64,000 bases of DNA from Ectobius pallidus. Its lineage: Eukaryota > Arthropoda > Insecta > Blattodea > Ectobiidae. Within the stretch, counting starts at the first letter, position 1. The number at the start of each line of letters is the position of its first letter. Below, piece after piece: positions 57,233 to 64,000 of this stretch. Below the pieces are notes generated by a model that ran no database searches, had not been told where the DNA came from, and saw only the letters and a list, made by a program, of their open reading frames with translations. Position numbers and translations under genes: made by a program. The stretch is from NCBI GenBank assembly GCA_964059195.1, contig CAXKWD010000011.1, positions 31,358,566 through 31,422,565 on the forward strand, written 5' to 3'.

Positions 57233-57376
57233 CTTGACCTCTGAACTGTGAAGTCGTTAATACTGAAGGCCGATGAGAAGAATGCGAGCAGAAGGAATGC
57301 AGTTCTGAAGAAACTCACCCCATGTTATCTCCCCAGGCATCAACCCTGTCATGTAGGGTCTGTACTAACTTACCTT

Positions 57377-58725
57377 TCAACAGTCGCTGAGCGGGCATGC
57401 AAGTTCCTCGTCGCCGGCAGAATCATTTCCATTATCACTAGCACTGTCATCACTGGAATCTATCCCTCCTACAGTAATGATAAAATTGTCCATTACGTTT
57501 TCCATCAGTCCGTCCTTCTCCCAGTATTTAGCCTCCAGTTTAATAACATGGCTAATATAACCCTCCCAGTCAGATTTTGAAATGGACTGCACTGCACTTT
57601 CTGTTGTCTGCTGTAATTTTGTCCTAGAGATATCACCTGTAGTGTTATGTTCCCTAACATATCATTTCATTTGAGCCCATGCCAGCTCAATTGCATTCAG
57701 TTCACACATATAGGGAGGCAGTCGGAGTGGGGTGTGGCCATGCATGTGAAATTAAGTGGTCAATGTGATATGTTTTTTCTTGGGGCTTAAAGCATTCAAC
57801 TAAATCGTAAAGTTCGTACTTTCTCATGTTGGAAGAGAAAGGAATATTGTTTCTTTCCAGCCACTCCATAATAATAATAATAATAATAATAATATTTATT
57901 CACCATTAGGGATTACAAGAATCCAAAGGCTTCGTCATACTTAAGAACTAAAAAAAAATATTAAACAAAACATACCTATACATACAGTACACACTCATAC
58001 AAATGCAGACATTAGAACAAAATAATACAGAGTACAATATTAATTAATTGATTCGTAGCATACTTTGATGGGGGCTTATTCTCTTGCACACTGTGATAAG
58101 GTGCATTGTCAAGCACAATTACACTATGAGGGGGTATGTTGGGAAAGTGTCTTTCCAGCATCCATTTCTCAAAATTTGTGCCACACATTTGGCCATGGTA
58201 ATCGCCACTGGCTTGTCCCGCTCTAAAAGTCAATGATGCTCCAGGTATAAATCCATCTTTACAGCCGGCATTCACTACAATTAGGTGATTCGATGCACTC
58301 GTGTTGGTTGGTGTGCCTTAAACATCATCGATCTGCCAGCATTTGCCAAAAGTTATATTGTTATCAACCCAGAATTCGTCAATATAAATGATGACTTTTC
58401 TTTCATCTCTGAAGGTCTTTATGCATCTCAGATACTTTGAACACCAGTTGATTATGTCTGGACGCTCAATCAGCAACCTTCTCTTACTGCCGCACCTCTT
58501 CCATTTGAAGCCCATGGTATGTAAAATATTCCTTAACGCATCTTCTCCCCATGGGAAATGTATTCTTTGCCTAATTGCATTAAGAAGTTTGGGAGCTGTT
58601 GGAACTATCTGCCCTTGTTGATAAAATTCCTGAATCAGATCTCGAATCACCCTTTTATCAAAATCGCCGCAATGAAATTTGTGTTCCTCAGCCCGTGGTC
58701 TCTTTTTAACTGGTGTACTTAACAA
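57377..58725 (-). pseudogene. Tc1/mariner-type DDE transposase, broken
   Basis: Read on the minus strand from about 58725. The HTH part (DFDKRVIRDLIQEFYQQGQI, then GFKWKRCGSKRRLLIERPDI) leads into IYIDEFWVDNNITFGKCWQ with the first catalytic Asp. A single in-frame TAA at 58318-58320 comes next. The same frame then gives GASLTFRAGQASGDYHGQM and SVIVLDNAPYHSVQ with the second Asp. A 180-bp insertion (57868-58045) follows. The last part reads HGHTPLRLPPY in one frame and DWEGYISHVIKLEAKYWEKD then GGIDSSDDSASDNGNDSAGD in another. The order matches the DDE_3 transposases common in insects. The N-terminus is cut off by a SINE. Confidence 0.8.
57868..58045 (-). mobile_element. Short retroelement tail inserted in the transposase
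   Basis: In minus orientation it ends CTAATGGTGAATAAATATTA followed by TTA repeats, the look of a LINE or SINE 3' end with a trinucleotide tail. It separates two parts of the transposase reading frame (NQ before, MEWLERNNIPFSSNMRKYEL after). Confidence 0.6.
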
Positions 58726-58730
58726 ACTTT

Positions 58731-58955
58731 GGGGTACACCGTAGCGTAGTGGTTGAGGCGCTGCGCTACAAACCGGAAGGTCGCGGGTTCGATTCCCAAT
58801 GAGGTCGTTGAGATTTTTCAATTGATCCAATCCTTCTGGTGGCACTATGGCCCTGCGGTCGACTCAGCCTCTAACAGAAATGAGTACCAGGAGCAATCCT
58901 GGGGGTAAAGGCGGCCTGTGCGTAAGGCTGACAACCTTACCACCTTTATGTGCGA
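58731..58955 (+). mobile_element. SINE family A, third copy
   Basis: The head is CGTAGCGTAGTGGTTGAGGC with box B GGTTCGATTCCC. The body matches the 54.65 kb copy (GATCCAATCCTTCTGGTGGC; GGCTGACAACCTTACCACCT). The 3' tail is truncated near 58955. It adjoins the cut N-terminus of the Tc1 transposase. Confidence 0.8.
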
Positions 58956-58961
58956 GGCACA

Positions 58962-59290
58962 CTAAGTTCTTATTGCTAGACGCACAGTACCGATTCATGA
59001 TTAGATATTGGTGACGTTCAGTGTTATTGCATCATGAAATAATGCGGTATCAGCATAAGGAAGAAGGAAATGTTATCGTTTTGTCTCTATCTATAGCTTA
59101 GATTTCAGATAGCATTGAACCAATGAGTGTGGTTGCATCATTAATGCAACGTCAACATGAAAAAGAAGGGCGCTTTGTATTGTCATGTTTATATTTGTTC
59201 AAATCATTGTGTGCTGGATGCCTTTATGATCATGGAAATGTAAACCTGCCACCCTTCAAAATTTGTTGCTCTAGGCTGCAGCCTACTATA
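58962..59290 (-). mobile_element. 5' part of the split hAT element
   Basis: In minus orientation it aligns with 45935-46275: CCTAGAGCAACAAATTTTGA against CCTAGAGCGGCAAACTTTGA, TTTACATTTCCATGATCATA in both, CTAAGCTATAGATAGA in both, and GATACCGCATTATTTCATGA against GATACTGCATTATTTCATGA. Confidence 0.7.
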
Positions 59291-59600
59291 GCCTATTGGA
59301 AGAAATGGTCCTGCCATACGGTATTTCGAATACCTTGTCTCTCCAAAAAATGGGAGAGGAAAAAGATATGCTGTAAAGAAAAAGATCTAGTCACAATCTT
59401 GTAAATAGCAAAGCTGTAAGGGGGAGATGCCATTCTTACTCACAGTGGTGGATTGGTCGGGCTGGACAGCACTCCGTTTTGGGGGCTGAGGAGGGAAGAA
59501 TCTCTATACTCTCACTCTCACAGTCATCTGAGTCTAACAAAACTGTCCAATTTTTGCAGACGTGGCAGACGTAACATTGTGTGCCCATGTTGTGCAGCAA
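59291..59600. other. Noncoding stretch, possibly transposon tail
   Basis: No gene recognised. By position it could be the 3' part of the DDE transposase relic on the minus strand to its right. Confidence 0.3.
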
Positions 59601-59699
59601 TTGTATCAATTTTGTGGCCTTGAATTTGTCTTTATTGCCTTGAATAATTTAATATAAAACAGCCTTGGAAGATTGAGGATCATAATCACAGTTGCTTTG

Positions 59700-60080
59700 A
59701 TGTACCATAGCCATTCCTCCATAACTGATTTCAAAGTGTAGGTGATCAGACCTTTGTTTAATTCGGCTGAATGGTACGGCAGATTGTCCATTACAATTAT
59801 TGAATTTTGATGGGTTTTTGGAACACAAACCAGTTTTTAAAAAGTTTCCTTACATTTCTTTATGATAACTTTTGTTATCTTCCATTTTAAATAACAACAA
59901 ACCGATCCAACATGCAGGACTATAAATATTTGGCCTTTACTTAAAGGAATGCACAGTGATGTATCAAACTCTCCATCGGAATCTTCACATATCCATATTT
60001 TTCCTTTTGTATGGTTAACATTGATTCATGATTCGTCCAAACAAATAATTGGGTGTAATGAACTAAGGAAAACTGTCATT
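59700..60080 (-). pseudogene. Second Tc1/mariner-type DDE transposase relic
   Basis: On the minus strand it reads CLDES, a stop, then INVNHTKGKIWICEDSDGEF, then CIPLSKGQIFIVLHVGS, and after a frame disturbance SIIVMDNLPYHSAELNKGLI. These are the first (LDES) and second (VMDNxPYHS) acidic motifs of DDE_3 transposases. The upstream part is cut at 60080 by the Penelope-like insertion and may resume beyond 60890. Confidence 0.65.
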
Positions 60081-60889
60081 AAAACTTTGAAGGTTCTCCC
60101 AATGAATACAATGTAAAAACTGGAATCTAAGCTTTCGGCGACTGTCTGCATTGTCATCTTCAGAGAAGTGAGATCCACAGGTCGTGGCGTTGTATATAGA
60201 CCCATGGTAGAATTAGTTAGATGCAGTCATGGATCCTGATTGGTCGGTGGAAGTAAACGGTCTCTGCCTCCGTGATTGGAGCTTGGCCGTCACGGGATCA
60301 AGACCATAGACCGCGCTCCAACCAACCGGCAACTACTAAGACCTGTTAAAGATGACCTTGGATTACAGAGACCTGGGGTTTATGGGATCTCTTGTAGTTG
60401 TGGCAAGATTTATGTTGGTCAGACAGGACGCCACGTTTCCACCAGGATTGAGGAGCACAAACGGCACTACCATCTGGGGCAACCTGAAAAGTCCGCCATC
60501 GCCGAACATTGTCTCGACATGGGCCATGAGATGGACTACCTCAACACAGCAGTACTGGCTTCTACCATGGGCTTTTGGGACCGTCTCATCAAAGAAGCCT
60601 TTCACATCAGACTGAACCCCAATAACATCAATAGAGACGGAGGGTTCCAATTGGCCGCTTCCTGGCAACCTGCTTTTTCTCTGCTCCAATCACAGAGGCA
60701 GAGACCATTTACTTCCACCGACCAATCAGGATCCATGACTGCATCTAACTAGTCCTACCATGGGTGTATATATACACCAAAACCTCTGGATCTCACTTCT
60801 CCAAAGATGACGATGCAGACAGTCGCCGAAAGCTTAGAATTTAATTCTCTCACTACCCGACTGGAAACCGGAGAACAGTTTTTACAATT
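60081..60889 (+). mobile_element. Penelope-like element fragment with inverted terminal arms
   Basis: CTGTCATT stands on both sides (60073-60080 and 60890-60897) as a probable target duplication. Long inverted arms (about 60113-60270 and 60690-60885) share GCTTTCGGCGACTGTCTGCA, GAAGTGAGATCCA and GATCCTGATTGGTCGGTGGA in inverse orientation. The GIY-YIG reading frame lies between. The RT part is absent, so this is a strongly truncated copy, with arms arranged as in Penelope-like pseudo-LTRs. Confidence 0.75.
60276..60752 (+). pseudogene. GIY-YIG endonuclease domain of a Penelope-like element
   Basis: The 158-codon frame contains GVYGISCSCGKIYVGQTGRH (residues 34-53). This is the GIY...YIG signature with the C.C knuckle typical of Penelope-like elements. 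R57 and E60 in TRIEEHKRH follow, then SAIAEHCLDMGHEMDY (73-88) and FHIRLNPNNINRDGG. In intact elements this nuclease cuts target DNA for reverse transcription at the C-terminus of the RT protein. Here no ATG leads the frame; a TGA stands directly upstream at 60273-60275 and no RT is present. It is therefore the C-terminal remnant. The catalytic-looking residues appear intact. The last residues run into the right inverted arm. Confidence 0.8.
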
Positions 60890-60959
60890 CTGTCATTCTT
60901 AACTAAAAAAATTAAATCTTTTGACATCAATGCTCCTCCTTTCCATCATCATATTCCTT

Positions 60960-61770
60960 CCTTGATTATTTTTCATGTAATGAAATTTCCTTTTTTTCTT
61001 TCTTTCTTTCTTTCTTTCTTTCTTTTTTTTTTCCATGGAGAGCCCATTTGTTTAATGCCTCCTTCATATCATCAAGGCTTGGCAAAAATTGAGTCATATA
61101 ATTGATGAATTATGGTAAATAGCCTCTACAGTCCCTGTGTATCATATGATACATCAGATTTCGGATTTTTTCTCACTCCATGAATAAGTCTTGGTGCATA
61201 TATTGGCAGAAGTGACTTCAGATGTTGCCTCCATTGCTAGTCTCGGCACTTTGGGAATCTTCGCCATTCATAGCATATCAACGTGAACTTTCGGACTTAG
61301 AAATTTTTTGAGGGCCCTAAACTAAATTTTATCCTTGATGAAGGAACATTTTCTAATTTGTGTAGATTCAACTTCATTCCTTTTGAGCATTCCAGAAATT
61401 TTTTAGAAAGTGTAATTTATGGTAATTGATCTTCAAAGATAAGGAACTTTTCCTTGCTCTAAACTTCAGTTCCAAAATACTGTTATAGGATGCTCAAAGT
61501 TCTTCACACATTAACAGTGTGTTCAACTACAACATAGAAACTTTTTCTGTTGCCCATATTTAATGTTTCTGTAACGAAGGAAACTTTAGGGAGCATATGT
61601 TTAATTTCCATTGCGATATATGATGAGTTCCTAAAAGTGTAGACCTTTTTTCATACTGTAAATACTATGGTTAGTAATGTTGTCTTTATGTTTATTGTGA
61701 TCAGAGAATATTGTTGTAGAATGAAAGTAATAAATGGCATCAAAATCTGAAAAGTATCTTACACCCTGAG
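60960..61770. other. Noncoding stretch with (TTTC)n microsatellite
   Basis: A TTTC repeat lies at about 60991-61024, followed by poly-T. The remainder may hold the N-terminal part of the minus-strand DDE transposase relic (a possible LPSLDDMKEALNKWALHGK at about 61080-61030), but similarity is too weak to call. Confidence 0.4.
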
Positions 61771-61771
61771 G

Positions 61772-61922
61772 TTGTCATGGTAGCTCAATGGTAGAGCATC
61801 GGCGCGTTAAGCCGAAGATCCATGTTCAAATCCCGGTTATGACATAAAATTTTTCAAACTGATTCTTACTTGTATTAATATCCCAGACATGGATTTAATG
61901 TCTATTTCCTTTCCCTCCACTT
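61772..61922 (+). repeat. tRNA-Asn-like repeat, copy 1
   Basis: 61774-61843 folds as an almost complete cloverleaf: acceptor GTCATGG/TTATGAC, D-arm GCTC/GAGC, anticodon arm TCGGC-GCGTTAA-GCCGA with anticodon GTT. The base before the anticodon is C rather than U, and the T-stem has mismatches, so it is a tRNA-derived repeat. About 80 bp of body follow, ending TTTCCCTCCACTT. Confidence 0.65.
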
Positions 61923-62066
61923 AATTAATAGTATATAAATAATAACTTGGCTTCAAAGTACCTACAAATGTAGGACGCCATTGGATGCGTGTTCTCAACG
62001 GAGAAACCTCCCATGGTCTGCCTTGTCTTCTGAATCAGTTGAGGAATTTGATGTCGTACTGGCATG

Positions 62067-62217
62067 TTGTCATGGTAGCTCAATGGTAGAGCATCGGCGC
62101 GTTAAGCCGAAGATCCGTGTTCAAATTCCGGTTATGACATAAAATTTTTCAAACTGATTCTTACTTGTATTAATATCCCAGACATGGATTTAATGTCTAT
62201 TTCCTTTCCCTCCACTT
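62067..62217 (+). repeat. tRNA-Asn-like repeat, copy 2
   Basis: Almost identical to 61772-61922 over 150 bp and 295 bp away in the same orientation. The visible differences are in the T-arm (CCATG/CCGTG and CAAATC/CAAATT). Such similarity in non-genic DNA means a recent duplication or two young insertions. Confidence 0.75.
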
Positions 62218-62461
62218 CAAATATTTTGGTTTAGCCTAATGCTTTTTAGTTCACTCACAGAACTCTTCTCAATGAACGTATAGTAGAACTCTAATTATCT
62301 GAATCTCATCTATCCGGATCACTTTGAGGCCATATTTAAGAGGTTTTTGCAACAGCAAGCATTTTAAATCCCACTTTCAGGGCTGATTATTTGCGAGAAA
62401 GCAAATCTTTTAGCTGATAAATTCGATGATTTGTCAGCAAAACAATTGTCTCTGACCGATA
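62218..62461. other. Noncoding stretch
   Basis: Nothing recognised. CTAATTATCTGAATCTCATC near 62293 has an inverse-looking counterpart near 63425-63480 (GATTATCTGGTTAGGG), possibly ends of a larger repeat into which the mariner inserted. Confidence 0.35.
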
Positions 62462-62463
62462 TA

Positions 62464-63336
62464 TAGGGTAATTCAAAATGCTCTCCGGGGTTTTATAATG
62501 TCACTACATCCAAACTACCAAACGTACATTGATGCATGAGTACCAAAAGAAACAGCAACTGTGAAAGTTTGGTTTGCCTCCTACAGATGTTCAATGTGTC
62601 CTCCACGGGTCATGCAGCACACATCAATGCGATATTGCAGTTCTTCCCACACTCGACGTAACATGTCACGATTGATGGTGTTGACGCTGGCTCTGATACG
62701 CGTCTTCAGTTCATTCAGATCATTAGGCAAGGGTGGCACAAATACAGCCTCTTAGATATACCCCCACAAAAAGGAGTCGCAGGAGGCGAGATCTGGAGAT
62801 TGCGGACGCCACGGCATCAGCCTGTTGTCGCGATCACACCCACACCCAATCCAGCGTCGTGGCAGATTGTTGTTTAGGTACCTGCGAACCTCATTATGGA
62901 AGTGTGGGGGTGCTCCATCTTGTTGGAAAATGATATTTGGTTGATCCTGTAATTGTGGCATCAACCACAATTCCAGCATATCAAGATATGAAATCTTGTT
63001 CACAGTGTCTTACACAAAGAAGTAAGGTCCATAAACCATTTCACCATGCCTGTTGGTGGATCCTTTCCATATTCCCTCCGAAAGAGATGTTTGACGGAGA
63101 TTACTGACTTCCTAGCGTGGCATTCCAGCACAGAAAATGCTTTCTCACCAGCCATGAACGCCATTTTCATTTAATGGTACCTGGCGGCCGAAAATTCAAA
63201 CTACCTTCAATTGTTGCGAGTATAAATGAAATTTCCAGAGTTTCTTTATGTTACTATCCAAGGTTAGAAAAGATATCATCAATAACTACTCTGCAATGGT
63301 TTTTTAAAACCCCGGAGAGCATTTTGAATTACCCTG
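62464..63336 (-). mobile_element. Internally deleted mariner-like transposon with TA duplication
   Basis: The ends are inverse over about 30 bp (AGGGTAATTCAAAATGCTCT then CCGGGGTTTT, and the inverse at 63305-63336), and TA flanks both. The copy keeps the transposase start and catalytic end, with the middle deleted. It is much better preserved than the mariner copy at 12.5 kb. Confidence 0.85.
62581..63170 (-). pseudogene. Mariner-like transposase with internal deletion
   Basis: From ATG 63168-63170 (minus) it reads MKMAFMAGEKAFSVLECHAR, then VKHLFRREYGKDPPTG, the N-terminal HTH of this insect family, and stops near 63012 at the deletion junction. The next frame gives NKISYLDMLELWLMPQLQ, then IIFQQDGAPPHFHNEVRRYL with the second catalytic Asp, then PQSPDLASCDSFLWGYI with the third Asp. 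A single in-frame TAA (62752-62754) follows. The same frame then continues FVPPLPNDLNELKTRIRASV to the C-terminal TRGGHIEHL and stop at 62581-62583. The first catalytic Asp is deleted, so the protein would be inactive even without the stop. Confidence 0.8.
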
Positions 63337-63549
63337 TATTCAAAATGGTACAATTTATGTAAGTACAGTACTGTACAATTTAGTTTATTGAAAGAAATTA
63401 TACTTTTTCTTGATTTATCCAATTTTCCAGATATTTGATTATCTGGTTAGGGTCTGGTCCTTATTAATCCAGATAACTATAGAGTTCTTCTATAGTTCCT
63501 TTCAACAATAAACTATTCAGTAATCTTCTTTAGGTCACACTGTTATAAG

Positions 63550-64000
63550 TAGGGGACGGATTTCTATGACATGTCATATTTTTCCCCTTCGCATTATTTC
63601 AGGTTTCCGACTAATTTAAACCCGATTCCAAGCATCCTGGTGAAAATGGAACAGCTTTTATTGTGCATGTAACTGCATATTTAGGAAATGTTCAACTATT
63701 GTAGCATATTTAGTATGAATATGCATATTTAGGTCATATTTCTGGCATATTTGTGTGCATATTAAAGAAATTTTGAAGTTTCATATCATATTTTGTAAAT
63801 TTTGCATTATAATGATACTTTTTGAGAATTTACAGATATTTTAAATAATTAACACTATATTTTAATGAAATGTAATGTAATGAAACTTAAAAAATATACG
63901 CAATGTGTAAGTGGTAAAGTCATATTTTAAATTTTATTGGTTATATTTTAATGTTTTTTAGGTCATAAATGCATGCATATATCCTATTTTTTAGGTCATA
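63550..64000. mobile_element. hAT-like MITE (same family as 6468-6920), truncated by window end
   Basis: It starts TAGGGGACGGATTTCTATGA and proceeds as the reverse complement of the 6.5 kb copy (for example GGTTTCCGACTAATTTAAAC, AGCATATTTAG, TTTTTTAGGTCATAAATGCA). The far end lies beyond the window, so the target duplication cannot be checked. Confidence 0.8.

Noticed and set aside
1..64000. CRISPR arrays, bacterial operons, rRNA genes, intact proviruses
   Set aside because: Tandem arrays here have no spacer variation. There are no bacterial-style gene strings, no rRNA-like sequence, and no gag-pol or envelope frames that I can recognise.

Overview
The window reads as nuclear DNA of an arthropod, most likely an insect with a large, AT-rich, repeat-dense genome; this is an inference. 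It rests on long AT-rich noncoding stretches, at least one gene split by a GT-AG intron, several tRNA-derived SINE families, and mariner/Tc1-type transposase relics of kinds common in insect genomes (HTH start ending REYGKDPP, DDE part, C-terminus GGHIEHL). There are no operons, CRISPR arrays or bacterial-style genes. I cannot name the species.

I can support two host-type genes. (1) A plus-strand gene whose first coding exon (16490-16686) encodes a zeste/FSBP-type Myb/SANT-like DNA-binding domain. It splices in frame over a 2.76 kb intron to a very long exon (19445-21086) coding for a serine/threonine-rich array of about 14 residues per unit. The array is cut by one in-frame TGA and then stays open in the same frame to 21848, followed by decayed repeat DNA. 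(2) A plus-strand GNB1L-type WD40 protein (48018-48956, 312 residues), complete in one exon, about 110 bp downstream of a palindromic mariner derivative.

Almost everything else that can be identified is mobile DNA. From left to right: a minisatellite and a LINE C-terminal fragment (1.1-2.2 kb); a SINE with target duplication (2.5 kb); a hAT-like element with 8-bp duplication and an internal 61-bp tandem array (4.05-4.68 kb); a decayed transposon gene with a partial inverted copy (5.0-6.1 kb); a second hAT-like MITE (6.5-6.9 kb); a SINE with target duplication and a deleted mariner (12.2-13.3 kb); a LINE relic inside a TIR element (14.0-14.9 kb); a hAT-like MITE in the intron (18.6-19.2 kb); a palindromic mariner MITE (23.2-23.9 kb); an inverted mariner pair (26.2-26.8 kb); LINE, pogo and SINE relics (28-32 kb); TIR elements (35.1-35.9 and 44.9-45.8 kb); hAT relics (37.4-38.1 and 45.9-46.9 kb); a second palindromic MITE (47.2-47.9 kb); a 46-bp minisatellite (52 kb); a LINE reverse transcriptase relic (53.3-54.6 kb); a nested hAT/Tc1/SINE complex (57.1-59.3 kb); a Penelope-like GIY-YIG fragment inside a second Tc1 transposase (59.6-60.9 kb); twin tRNA-like repeats (61.8-62.2 kb); a deleted mariner (62.5-63.3 kb); and a hAT-like MITE that runs off the end.

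The least ordinary features are: the palindromic mariner derivatives, which have both outer ends from the transposon 3' end and the same asymmetric centre at two loci; the Myb/SANT protein with a huge 14-residue array and one nonsense codon; and Penelope-type inverted repeats carrying hammerhead-like core motifs, one of them just downstream of GNB1L. All coordinates and matches were read by eye. No search or alignment was run.
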